Shown here piece by piece: positions 55,800-63,659 of a stretch of 64,000 nucleotides of DNA. Position numbers and translations under genes: made by a program. The notes beneath the pieces were generated by a model that did no database searches, was not told the origin of the DNA, and was given only the letters and a program-made list of their open reading frames with translations. Each line of letters opens with the position of its first letter. The first letter of the stretch is position 1. The stretch is from Pseudooceanicola sp. Lineage in GTDB: Bacteria; Pseudomonadota; Alphaproteobacteria; Rhodobacterales; Rhodobacteraceae. The stretch is taken from positions 1 to 64,000 of the forward strand of contig NZ_JARGNH010000002.1 in assembly GCF_029213205.1 (NCBI RefSeq), given 5' to 3'.

Positions 55800-55998
55800 A
55801 TCCGGTCCTTCATTGCTCGGGGGATTGGCGGAGGATGCAGCGCGGGAGACCCCATGCGCCTTGTCCCGGCGTCCCGACGCGTGTCAGGCCGCCGGGCGGC
55901 TAATTCGTATGCGATATGCCATGTCCCGGACCATGCGCGGCTTATAGGCTGCTGCGGCGCAGGGGTCCAGAGCCTGCGCCCCGGGGCCTGGCGTCGCA

Positions 55999-56057
55999 GG
56001 GGGCGCTGCCCCCTCGGCCTGCGGCCTCACCCCCGGGATATTTTCGACCAGAGGAAG
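55999..56057. repeat. Composite intergenic repeat, copy 6 (reverse orientation)
   Basis: GGGGGC-GCT-GCCCCC (55999-56013), GGCC-TGC-GGCC (56016-56026), then reverse-complement arm CCCGGGATATTTTCGACCAG and AGGAAG to 56057. It lies 30 bases past the truA stop. Confidence 0.85.
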
Positions 56058-56087
56058 CGCGGGGAGATTTCACCGGGGCGAGGGGCG

Positions 56088-56858
56088 TCAATCGGCGAAG
56101 GGATCGCCGGGATAGACGACATGCGAGAGATAGAGCCCCTGCGGCGGGCAGACCGGGCCGCAGGCGGCGCGATCGCATGCGGCCAGAGCGGCCTTCACCT
56201 GCTCCGGGCGCCAGCCACCGGCGCCGACCCGTTCCAGGGTGCCGACAATCGAGCGCACCTGATTGTGCAGAAACGATCTGGCGGCGAGGTGAAAGTGCAA
56301 TTCCGGCCCGGAAATACCCGTCGCCTCGACAATCTCGATCCGGTCCATCGTCTTGATCGGGCTTTTGGCCTGGCAGATGGTGCTGCGGAAGGTGGTGAAA
56401 TCATGGGTGCCGATCAGATAGGCGGCGCCCGCGCGCATCGCCTCGGGATCAAGCGGACGCTTCACCTGCCAGACCAGACCGGGGTCCAGCGTCGCCGGGG
56501 GGCGGCGCATCAGCAGGCGGAAATGATATTGGCGTTGCTGCGCCGAAAACCGGGCATGCCAATCCTCGGCCACCCGCGCCACCGCCAGAATCGCCACCGG
56601 ATGCGGTTTCAGGTGGTGGTTCAGCGCCTCGGACAGCCGGAACGGGTCCCAGTCCCGGTCCATGTCGCAATGTGCCACCTGCCCGGTCGCATGCACCCCG
56701 GTGTCGGTGCGTCCGGCGGCGGCGATATTATGCACCCGCGGCTCCAGCCGGGCCAGCGCCGCCTCGATCACTGCCTGCACCGAGGGGTGATCGACCTGGC
56801 GCTGCCAGCCACAGAAGGGCCGGCCATTATATTCAATTTTCAGGGCATAGCGAGGCAT
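56088..56858 (-). CDS. truA: tRNA pseudouridine(38-40) synthase
   Basis: 256 aa. Isomerises U38-U40 in the anticodon stem-loop. It opens [20 protein letters not shown], and the catalytic Asp is in [39 protein letters not shown] and [20 protein letters not shown] are family segments. The ATG overlaps a possible divergent ATG of the ycjX gene by two bases. Repeat copy 6 lies at its 3' end. Confidence 0.96.
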   Translation of the reverse strand: MPRYALKIEYNGRPFCGWQRQVDHPSVQAVIEAALARLEPRVHNIAAAGRTDTGVHATGQVAHCDMDRDWDPFRLSEALNHHLKPHPVAILAVARVAEDWHARFSAQQRQYHFRLLMRRPPATLDPGLVWQVKRPLDPEAMRAGAAYLIGTHDFTTFRSTICQAKSPIKTMDRIEIVEATGISGPELHFHLAARSFLHNQVRSIVGTLERVGAGGWRPEQVKAALAACDRAACGPVCPPQGLYLSHVVYPGDPFAD

Positions 56859-56952
56859 GCGCCCGGATAGCCCGTCCAGCCCCGCACTGGCAAGTGCCGC
56901 GCCGCATGTCTATCTTGCGGGGAACGAGGCAAACAGCGGCAGGATCGGCAAG

Positions 56953-58368
56953 GTGGTGATCGGGACATTGACCCAAGGCGTGAGCCGCCGGGTCGAAGCG
57001 GTGGGCGATCAGGTTTCGGGCCTGTTCTTTGACCCGGTGATCCGGCTCGGGGTGACCGGCCTGGCGCGGGCGGGCAAGACGGTGTTCATCACCTCGCTGG
57101 TTGCCAATCTGATGGACCGGGCGCGGATGCCACAACTGGCAGCGAATGCCGAGGGGCGGATTCTCGGGGCCTATCTGCAGCCGCAGCCCGACGACCTGGT
57201 GCCGCGTTTCGATTATGAGGACCACCTGGCCGCAATCACCGCCGCCGATCCGCACTGGCCCGAAAGCACCCGCACAGTGAGCGAGCTGCGCCTGTCGCTG
57301 CGGCTGCGCCCCTCCGGGCTGCTTGGCGGGCTGCAGGGGCCGCGCACCCTGCATCTGGACATCGTTGATTACCCCGGCGAATGGCTGCTGGATCTGGCGC
57401 TGCTCGACAAGAGCTATGCCGATTGGTCCGCCGAGGTGCTGGGCTGGGCCGCGAAACGCCCCTTCGGCGCCGCGTTCAGCGCCGCCGCCGAAGCCGCCCG
57501 CGACACCGGCAAATGGGACGAGCCCACCGCCACCGCCCTGGCCAGCGCCTATCGCGCCTATCTGATCGCGGCCCGCGATGCTGGCCATGCCGATATCACC
57601 CCGGGCCGGTTCCTGCTGCCCGGCGAGATGGCCGGATCGCCTGCCCTCACCTTTGCGCCGCTGCATTCCGAGGCCAGCCCGTCCCGGCGCGGGCTCTGGC
57701 GCGAGATGGAGCGCCGGTTCGAGTCCTACAAGGACCGGGTGGTGAAGCCGTTCTTTCGCACCCATTTCGCCCGTATCGACCGCCAGATCGTGTTGGTCGA
57801 TGCGCTCACCGCGATCCACAACGGGCCGCAGGCGGTAGAGGAGCTGCGCCGCGCCATGGCCGGTATCCTCGGCGCCTTTCGGCCCGGGCGCAACGGCCTC
57901 CTCAGCCGGGTTCTGAGCGGTCAGCGGGTCGAGAAGATCCTGTTTGCCGCCACCAAGGCCGATCACCTGCATCACCTGCAGCATGACCGGCTCAGCGCCA
58001 TCATGCAGGCGCTGCTGCGCGACGCCGTCGACCGCGCCGCCTTTGCCGGGGCCACCACCGCCGCAATGGCGATTGCCGCGTTGCGCGCCACGGTCGAGGA
58101 CAGCATTCGCCATGACGGCGCCCAGCTCGATTGCGTGCGCGGGCGGCTCTTGTCCAGCGGCAAGCAGGCGGCGCTCTATCCCGGTGAGTTGCCCGAGGAT
58201 CCCAACCGCCTGCTGAACCCGGCCCGGGCCGGGGCCGAGCGCTGGCTGGATGCCGATTACAACGTCATGGCCTTTGCCCCGGCGGCGCTGCATCTGAAAC
58301 CGGGCGAAGGCCCGCCGCACATCCGGCTCGACCGGGCGGCGCAATTCCTGATCGGCGACCGGTTGTGA
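56953..58368 (+). CDS. ycjX: YcjX-family GTPase-like protein
   Basis: P-loop protein of the DUF463/YcjX family, paired with YcjF in proteobacteria and tied in E. coli to the phage-shock/envelope-stress regulon. P-loop: LGVTGLARAGKTVFITSLVANLMDRARMPQ; also LHLDIVDYPGEWLLDLALL and QIVLVDALTAIHNGPQAVEEL. GTG 56953 or 56956 is chosen because family proteins begin about 25 residues before LGVTGL; the frame is open to ATG 56857, but that would overlap the truA start. It is coupled to the next gene by GTGA. Confidence 0.88.
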   Translation: MVIGTLTQGVSRRVEAVGDQVSGLFFDPVIRLGVTGLARAGKTVFITSLVANLMDRARMPQLAANAEGRILGAYLQPQPDDLVPRFDYEDHLAAITAADPHWPESTRTVSELRLSLRLRPSGLLGGLQGPRTLHLDIVDYPGEWLLDLALLDKSYADWSAEVLGWAAKRPFGAAFSAAAEAARDTGKWDEPTATALASAYRAYLIAARDAGHADITPGRFLLPGEMAGSPALTFAPLHSEASPSRRGLWREMERRFESYKDRVVKPFFRTHFARIDRQIVLVDALTAIHNGPQAVEELRRAMAGILGAFRPGRNGLLSRVLSGQRVEKILFAATKADHLHHLQHDRLSAIMQALLRDAVDRAAFAGATTAAMAIAALRATVEDSIRHDGAQLDCVRGRLLSSGKQAALYPGELPEDPNRLLNPARAGAERWLDADYNVMAFAPAALHLKPGEGPPHIRLDRAAQFLIGDRL

Positions 58369-58826
58369 GTGGCGGTGCGCTGCAGCTGCGACCGGCCTAT
58401 CCGCTCGATGCGGGCCGCATCGGGGCGATCATGTCGGATTTCATCGATCAGACCGACTGGATGCCGCGGGTCCACACCCGGGCCGAAGAGATCGCTTTTG
58501 CCGATCGCCTGATCGCCCTTGGCTGGACACAGGTTGCGCTGCTGGAGGGTCGGGTCGCCGGGTTCCTGTCGCGCGATGGCGCAGAGGTGGTGGCGCTTTA
58601 CCTCGCCACGACCGCCCGGCGGCGCGGCATCGGACGGCGGCTGATCGAGGCGGCGCAGGCCGAAACCGACCGGCTGAGCCTGTGGTGCTTTCAGGCCAAT
58701 GCCGCCGCCCGGTCCTTCTATCTGGCGCTGGGATTCCACGAGGCGGCGCGCAGCGATGGCGCCGGCAATGACGAAGGCCTGCCCGATATCCAATTCCTCT
58801 GGCAAGGAGGTCCGACCAATGCCTGA
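58365..58826 (+). CDS. GNAT family N-acetyltransferase
   Basis: 153 aa. The core is VVALYLATTARRRGIGRRLIEAAQAET, with the acetyl-CoA loop RRRGIGRRL, then LWCFQANAAARSFYLALGFHEAARSDG, typical of RimI/small-molecule acetyltransferases. It begins with GTG overlapping the ycjX stop and ends eight bases inside the ycjF-like gene, so it is sandwiched within the ycjX-ycjF pair. Target unknown. Confidence 0.9.
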   Translation: MSGGALQLRPAYPLDAGRIGAIMSDFIDQTDWMPRVHTRAEEIAFADRLIALGWTQVALLEGRVAGFLSRDGAEVVALYLATTARRRGIGRRLIEAAQAETDRLSLWCFQANAAARSFYLALGFHEAARSDGAGNDEGLPDIQFLWQGGPTNA

Positions 58827-59865
58827 TACCCCGCCGAAATCGCCGCCGTCGAAAGCCCCGGTGCTGATCGACCTCGACGACAGCGCCGAACCGGCCAGCC
58901 CGGCCGAGGCGCCGCCGGTGCCGGATCTCGCCCCTGACATCGGCCCCGAAACCGGGCGCGCGATGCAGATTGTCGCCACCCTGGGCGCCCGGCACCCGTC
59001 ACGGCTGGCACGCTGGTTCTGGGGGTTGGCATTGGCGCTGTTCGGCGCCTTCCTGTCGCTGGCCGCCTGGAATGCGGTGACCGGGCTGATCGCGGCGACT
59101 CCGCTGCTCGGCTATGCCGTCACTGCGCTGATCGCCGCCTTTGCGCTGGTCTGCCTGGCCATTGTGGTCAAGGAAATCGTCGCCTTCTCGCGCCTGTCGC
59201 GGATGGACCGGCTGCAATCGGATGCCAAGCAGGTTTTGCTCGATCGAGACCTTGTCGGCGCTCGCGCCCTGACGACACAGCTCACCGCGCTCTATGGGCG
59301 GCGCGGCGAGTTGGCCTGGGGCCTGCAACGGTTTCACGACCGCGCCGAGGAACAATTCGACGCCGAGGCGCTGATCGCGCTGGCCGAGACCGAGATCCTG
59401 ACACCGCTCGACGCCGCCGCCCTGCGCGAGGCCGAGGCGGCGGCGCGGCAGGTGGCCACGGTCACCGCGCTGGTGCCGCTGGCCTTTGCCGATGTGATCG
59501 TGGCGCTGACCACCAATCTGCGCATGATCCGCCGGATCGCCGAGATCTATGGTGGCCGCTCCGGCACCCTCGGCTCCTGGCGGCTGACCCGGGCGGTGAT
59601 GACCCATCTGGTGGCCACCGGGGTGGTCGCGGTCGGCGATGACACCATCGGCTCGATCCTTGGCGGCACCATGCTGGCCCGGCTGTCGCGCCGCTTTGGC
59701 GAGGGGCTGGTGAACGGCGCCCTGACCGCCCGGGTTGGAATCGCCGCGATGGAGGTCTGCCGCCCCCTGCCCTTTGGCGCCGGTCGCCGCCCCTCGGTCA
59801 CCGGCACAATCCGCCGTGCCCTGACCGGGCTGTTCGGCAGCAAGGAAAAACCACCCGCCACCTGA
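58819..59865 (+). CDS. ycjF: YcjF/TIGR01620-family membrane protein (DUF697)
   Basis: 348 aa. A Pro/Asp-rich N-terminus (1-60), two membrane segments (GLALALFGAFLSLAAW and VTALIAAFALVCLAIVV, about 75-120) and a DUF697 helical domain (ATVTALVPLAFADVIVALTTNLRMIRRIAEIYGGR). It works with YcjX at the inner membrane, role unsettled. AAGGAGG eight bases before ATG 58819 fixes the start. Repeat copy 7 follows its stop. Confidence 0.9.
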   Translation: MPDTPPKSPPSKAPVLIDLDDSAEPASPAEAPPVPDLAPDIGPETGRAMQIVATLGARHPSRLARWFWGLALALFGAFLSLAAWNAVTGLIAATPLLGYAVTALIAAFALVCLAIVVKEIVAFSRLSRMDRLQSDAKQVLLDRDLVGARALTTQLTALYGRRGELAWGLQRFHDRAEEQFDAEALIALAETEILTPLDAAALREAEAAARQVATVTALVPLAFADVIVALTTNLRMIRRIAEIYGGRSGTLGSWRLTRAVMTHLVATGVVAVGDDTIGSILGGTMLARLSRRFGEGLVNGALTARVGIAAMEVCRPLPFGAGRRPSVTGTIRRALTGLFGSKEKPPAT

Positions 59866-59879
59866 ACCACCGCTCCCGG

Positions 59880-59938
59880 CTTCCTCTGGTCGAAAATATC
59901 CCGGGGGTGAGGCCAAAGGCCGAGGGGGCAGCGCCCCC
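59880..59938. repeat. Composite intergenic repeat, copy 7
   Basis: Arm CTTCCTCTGGTC with GAAAATATCCC and a G-run from 59880, middle GGCC-AAA-GGCC (59911-59921), end hairpin GGGGGC-AGC-GCCCCC (59924-59938). It lies between convergent genes. Confidence 0.85.
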
Positions 59939-60005
59939 AGCCACATTCGAACTTTCGGCGCATGGGTTCATGCAGAGGCAACCCGGTGAAGCCTTTCGGG
60001 ACGTC

Positions 60006-60929
60006 TCAGCCCCAGTTGATCGGCGCGTCGCTCATCACCTGGCCAAAGACATTCTCGCGGTGCCACCTCAGGTTCACCGGGCTCGGCCAATCCTTCCGGG
60101 CCGCCGGTTTCCAAAGCTTTCCATCCGGTCGCAAGAGCCGGTTCACGACCTCGCCCGGCACCTTGTTGCGCGACACGAGAATTGTCTCGCAATCCTCGGC
60201 GACCGAAATCAGGCCACGATCGAACATCCAGTGCAGGGTGCCGGATAACGCCAGCCCATTGCGGGTGGAATCGCTCCCCTGCCGCTCCACCGGACGTATA
60301 TGCGCGGCCTGGACTTCGGGTCGTCCGCCGCCATTGCGGAGCTGCAGGCCGGACATCGCACAGCGATAATCATAGGCCGCCCGAACCTTCCGGCGAAAGG
60401 CAACGTCGCGATAGCGGCGCCGCGTCAGACGCTCAAGAACCGGGCGCTGGAAGGGCGCCGCATCCTCCGCCATGTGATCCATCACCGGGTCATAGCGGGT
60501 CTCTTCGCGGCGCTCGAGGTCCTGCGGCAACCCAAGGTCAACGATCCTGGCAAAATCGGCTTCGGGCAACCGTCGCACCGCGCGTTGCACTGCCCCGCCC
60601 TTCTTCGGTGTTCCGTCCGTTTCGGTCAAAGACGCCTCGAGCGGGCGGCCATCCACAAGGCGCGGCACCTCGGTATCGAAGGGAAGGTAACTGCCCGGCT
60701 CGATCAGCGCGAGGTAGCGCCCCTCGACGCCGGGTTTCGGAATGACCTGCTGAATCTTGGCGACCGCGAAGTAGCCGCGCGGACCCGCCTTGACCGGCTC
60801 GTAATAGATGACCCAGTCGCCCACCGCTTCCTGCGCGGCCTTCAGGTAGGAGCGCGGAAAATCGTAAACCACGTCCGGCTCGTCCTCATAGATCGAGTCA
60901 GCCTTGTGCAAGAGAATGAGCTTGGTCAT
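60006..60929 (-). CDS. HNH endonuclease (HNH_2 type)
   Basis: 307 aa from ATG 60929. The N-terminal region (EDEPDVVYDFPRSYLKAAQEAVGDWVIYYEPVK) is a lead-in domain seen in stand-alone and restriction-type HNH proteins. The nuclease is VRAAYDYRCAMSGLQLRNG, VQAAHIRPVERQGSD and STRNGLALSGTLHWMFDRGLISV with the catalytic His pairs. Such proteins occur in defence islands and as orphan restriction-like enzymes; no methyltransferase is nearby. It converges on ycjF. Confidence 0.9.
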   Translation of the reverse strand: MTKLILLHKADSIYEDEPDVVYDFPRSYLKAAQEAVGDWVIYYEPVKAGPRGYFAVAKIQQVIPKPGVEGRYLALIEPGSYLPFDTEVPRLVDGRPLEASLTETDGTPKKGGAVQRAVRRLPEADFARIVDLGLPQDLERREETRYDPVMDHMAEDAAPFQRPVLERLTRRRYRDVAFRRKVRAAYDYRCAMSGLQLRNGGGRPEVQAAHIRPVERQGSDSTRNGLALSGTLHWMFDRGLISVAEDCETILVSRNKVPGEVVNRLLRPDGKLWKPAARKDWPSPVNLRWHRENVFGQVMSDAPINWG

Positions 60930-61457
60930 TTCGCCAGGAAACCGCGCGATGATCGAGATGCAAGCATTTTTCAGCCCGTCGGTCCCGCCAGCAAAGGCAA
61001 GTCCGACCGAAATTCGACGCGGCCTGAGCTGCGCCGTCACCCTGAGTTCAAATAGCGGCGGGCAGCGCCCCGGCCCGGCTCAGATCTGAGGCCGCGGATC
61101 GATGCAGGCGACGCGGTGAGCCGCCCCCGGGGTCAGCGTCGGGACCGCCGCGGCGCAGGCCGCGCTGGCGCAGCCCTATGCTGGCTGGTGCGATGTGGTG
61201 CCGGCCTTGAACGATCCGCATCGCGCAGTGGTTGCTGCCGACCCTGGCGCCGAGGCGGATCCGGCGGCGGCTGAGTCCCCTGTGGTCAAGGGCTGAAACC
61301 CCGGCCCCGGGGATCATTCGCAAGCCCGGCGTGACGGCGCGCCCTGTCACCAACCCGCCCCCTGACCGTCATTGTCTTGCCGCTTTGCTTGGCGATATTC
61401 ACGCACAAGAGCCAACGGGTCAAACTCGCCAAGGCCACGAGCAGTGAGAGACACAGG
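60930..61457. other. 528-base gap with possible gene debris
   Basis: No complete gene. On the plus strand, 61120-61296 is open without a standard start near its beginning and reads AAAQAALAQPYAGWCDVVPA, then LNDPHRAVVAADPG, in good high-GC codon style. It could be the tail of a decayed gene, but I cannot name the family. The last part holds the likely promoter of the DUF4177 gene. Confidence 0.4.
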
Positions 61458-61916
61458 ATGCCAACGCGCTATGAATACCGGGTGGTTCCCGCCCCGACTC
61501 GCGGAGTGAAAGCCAAGGGCGCCAAGGGGCCCGAAGGCCGTTTTGCCCATGCGATCGAAGAGCTGATGAACCAGATGGCGGCCGAGGGTTGGGAATACCA
61601 ACGCGCCGAGACCCTGCCATCAGAGGAACGTCAAGGGCTGACCCAGACCAGCACCAGCTTTCGCAACCTGCTAATCTTTCGCCGTCCGGCAGTCAGCGAC
61701 CCGGCGCCGTTCCAGCCGCGCCTGCTGGAAAGCGATGCACAGCGCCCGCTGGCCCTGCCTGACCGCAGCCGCCAGCCCGGCAGCACCGCTGACACCGGCG
61801 AGGACGAGTCAGAGCGCGTCGACGCCTCGCTCGCCGAAGCCCTGCGCCGCCGTGCCGCGCAATTGCTGAATGGCAGCGCCAGCGCCGAACCTGACGAGAC
61901 CCCGCGCAAGAATTGA
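61458..61916 (+). CDS. DUF4177 domain protein
   Basis: 152 aa. The N-terminal DUF4177 domain reads YEYRVVPAPTRGVKAKGAKG, FAHAIEELMNQMAAEGWEYQRAETLP and FRNLLIFRRP (1-78). The rest is a Pro/Ser/Asp-rich linker with a short helix ASLAEALRRRAAQLL. Start 61458 is chosen because family proteins begin a few residues before YEY; the preceding frame to 61377 is not family-like. Role unknown. Confidence 0.88.
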   Translation: MPTRYEYRVVPAPTRGVKAKGAKGPEGRFAHAIEELMNQMAAEGWEYQRAETLPSEERQGLTQTSTSFRNLLIFRRPAVSDPAPFQPRLLESDAQRPLALPDRSRQPGSTADTGEDESERVDASLAEALRRRAAQLLNGSASAEPDETPRKN

Positions 61917-61962
61917 CCCGCGCCCGCCGCTGATCGCGATGTGACGGGCTGGCGCGGTTGAT

Positions 61963-62220
61963 TTACGCGTCGAGGTCGAGCGACAGCGCGTGAATCGCCC
62001 CGATCAGATCGGCGCCCAGCGCCGCATGCACCGCCCGGTGCCGCGCCAGGCGGCCCAGCCCGGCCATCGCCTCGGCACGCATCAACACCCGGAAATGGCT
62101 TTCGCCACCGTCCTGATAGCCGGCATGGCCGCGGTGTTTTTCGCTTTCATCCTCGACTTCCAGCCGACTTGGATCGAAGGCGGTCTCAAGTCGGCTGCGG
62201 ATTTCGGAAATTCTCGACAT
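61963..62220 (-). CDS. BolA family protein
   Basis: 85 aa. Small KH-like protein with SRLEVEDESEKHRGHAGYQD (the His that can bind an Fe-S cluster with a monothiol glutaredoxin), then ESHFRVLMRAEAMAGLGRLARHRAVHAAL, the helix-turn-helix-like face. A BolA1-type member of the kind paired with Grx4-like proteins, judged by size and the HAGYQ loop. It diverges from the J-domain gene, a neighbourhood I recall from other Rhodobacterales. Confidence 0.93.
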   Translation of the reverse strand: MSRISEIRSRLETAFDPSRLEVEDESEKHRGHAGYQDGGESHFRVLMRAEAMAGLGRLARHRAVHAALGADLIGAIHALSLDLDA

Positions 62221-62293
62221 ATTTTGCTGTCAACCCCTTCAAACCTGGTGCGCAAAGCTTAAACTGTTGGGCCTGACTCGGAAAGGACGCACT

Positions 62294-62917
62294 ATGGCCA
62301 AGTCTGACCCATTCGGATTCGATATGTCCGTTTCATCTGCCAAGAAGAAGAACACGCGCGGTCGGCGTGGGATGTCTGGGGCGTCCGAAACCTCGACCCG
62401 GATCTGCGAGCATCCGGGCTGTGAGGAGGCCGGAAAATACCGCGCGCCGCGGGCGCCGGATGTGCTCGACGATTATCTGTGGTTCTGCCGGGACCATGTC
62501 CGCGAATATAACCTCAAATGGAATTTCTTTGACGGCACCACCGAGGCAGAGCTGAACGCGAAGCTGTCGCAGGACAAGGTCTGGGAACGCCAGACCAAGC
62601 CGATGGGCGATCCCGAAGCGCGGGCCTGGGCGCGGCTGGGGATCGAGGACCCGCACCAGGTGCTGGGGGTCAATGCCACCCGCAATCCCGGCAAGTCGAA
62701 TGGCAGCCCCCGGCGGCTGCCGCCGAAGGAGCGCCAGGCGATGGATATTCTGGAAGCCAAGGATCATTGGTCCAAGGCCGAGGTGCGCCAGGCCTACAAG
62801 CTGCTGATCAAGGTGCTGCACCCGGATATGAACGGCGGCGACCGCAGCCAGGAAGAGCAGCTGCAACAGGTGGTCTGGGCTTGGGACCAGATCAAGGACA
62901 GCCGGAACTTCAAATAA
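62294..62917 (+). CDS. J-domain protein with N-terminal Cys motif
   Basis: 207 aa. The N-terminal part has CEHPGCEEAGKYRAPRAPD and DDYLWFCRDHVREYN, a probable zinc site (Cys, Cys, Cys, His). The C-terminal J-domain begins about 150 (DHWSKAEVRQAYKLLIKVLHPDMNGGD) with the essential HPD, placed at the end of the protein as in the DjlA/DnaJ-like 'molecular chaperone DnaJ' of Rhodobacterales. It should stimulate an Hsp70 ATPase; client unknown. ATG 62294 follows AAAGGA. Confidence 0.9.
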   Translation: MAKSDPFGFDMSVSSAKKKNTRGRRGMSGASETSTRICEHPGCEEAGKYRAPRAPDVLDDYLWFCRDHVREYNLKWNFFDGTTEAELNAKLSQDKVWERQTKPMGDPEARAWARLGIEDPHQVLGVNATRNPGKSNGSPRRLPPKERQAMDILEAKDHWSKAEVRQAYKLLIKVLHPDMNGGDRSQEEQLQQVVWAWDQIKDSRNFK

Positions 62918-62969
62918 CGGATTGCGCGGGATCAAGTGTGTGGCCGGTCGCCCGCGACCGGCCCAGGCA

Positions 62970-63036
62970 GGGGGCTGTCTGCCCCCTCTGGACCTTCGGT
63001 CCATTCACCCCCGAGGATATTTTGGACCAGAGGAAG
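62970..63036. repeat. Composite intergenic repeat, copy 8 (reverse orientation)
   Basis: GGGGGC-TGTCT-GCCCCC (62970-62986), middle hairpin TGGACC-TTC-GGTCCA (62989-63003), then reverse-complement arm CGAGGATATTTTGGACCAG and AGGAAG to 63036. It lies between the convergent J-domain and msrB genes. Confidence 0.85.
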
Positions 63037-63056
63037 CCGGAGGCGGTTTTTCGGGG

Positions 63057-63521
63057 TCAGGCGGCTGCGAATTTCAGTGAGACGCCGTTCAGGCAATGGC
63101 GTTTGCCAGTCGGTTTCGGGCCGTCGTCAAAGATATGGCCAAGGTGCGATCCGCAGCGGCGGCAATGGCATTCGATGCGCAGCTGGAACAGGTTGCGGTC
63201 GGATTTGGTGGCAATGGCGCCGGGCAGCGCCTGCCAGAAGCTGGGCCAGCCAGTGCCGCTGTCGTATTTCGTGGCGCTGGAATAGAGCGGCAGGTCGCAG
63301 CCCCGACAAAGATAGCGCCCCTCTGCGGTGAGCTTGTTCAGCGGCGAGGATCCGGCCGGTTCGGTGCCTTCCTGGCGCATCACCTTATATTGCTGCGGTG
63401 TCAGCATCCTGCGCCACTCCGCATCGCTGCGGGTGATTTCGAAATTGTTGGCGGCGCGCAGCGGCGCGGCGCCGACAAGGCTGGCGGCGGCGGCGCTGAA
63501 CATGGCGGTGCGGCGGTTCAT
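63057..63521 (-). CDS. msrB: Exported peptide-methionine (R)-S-oxide reductase
   Basis: 154 aa. Residues 1-24 (MNRRTAMFSAAAASLVGAAP then LRAAN) are a signal peptide with a twin-Arg-like start. The MsrB domain keeps both zinc CxxC pairs (YLCRGCDLPLY and CHCRRCGSHLGHIFDDG) and the catalytic Cys in GKRHCLNGVSLKF. It therefore repairs methionine-R-sulfoxide in periplasmic proteins. AGGAG lies seven bases before ATG 63521. Whether export is by Tat or Sec is unsettled. Confidence 0.93.
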   Translation of the reverse strand: MNRRTAMFSAAAASLVGAAPLRAANNFEITRSDAEWRRMLTPQQYKVMRQEGTEPAGSSPLNKLTAEGRYLCRGCDLPLYSSATKYDSGTGWPSFWQALPGAIATKSDRNLFQLRIECHCRRCGSHLGHIFDDGPKPTGKRHCLNGVSLKFAAA

Positions 63522-63608
63522 GGCGGGTCTCCTGAAGATGGCTACAGAATGCCTGCGCTGCGCCTGGCGCGTCCAGCGTGCCAGGCACAACAGTCTGTGA
63601 ACGGGTCT

Positions 63609-63646
63609 GCCTGCAGCGGGGGGGGGGCAAGCGCCCCGCCGCAGGC
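63609..63646 (-). terminator. GC-rich hairpin after fasciclin gene
   Basis: GCCTGC/GCAGGC (63609-63614, 63641-63646) continues after one mismatch into GCGGGG/CCCCGC. It lies 14 bases past the fasciclin stop on the minus strand. No U-run; a ten-or-more G tract at its centre is notable. Confidence 0.5.
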
Positions 63647-63659
63647 CGGTCTCAGAGGT

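Noticed and set aside
55800-55998. T-box or leader peptide for ileS
   Set aside because: No T-box core sequence and no Ile-rich short ORF is visible; T-boxes are also rare in this group.
52275-56870. A 1531-codon open frame on the plus strand opposite ileS and truA
   Set aside because: It is antisense to two unmistakable genes, has biased His/Gly/Arg/Ala composition without domains, and is what GC-rich codon use produces on the complementary strand.
28829-63036. Interpreting the intergenic repeats as a CRISPR array or insertion sequence ends
   Set aside because: Copies are kilobases apart, in both orientations, without spacers, transposase or target-site duplication.
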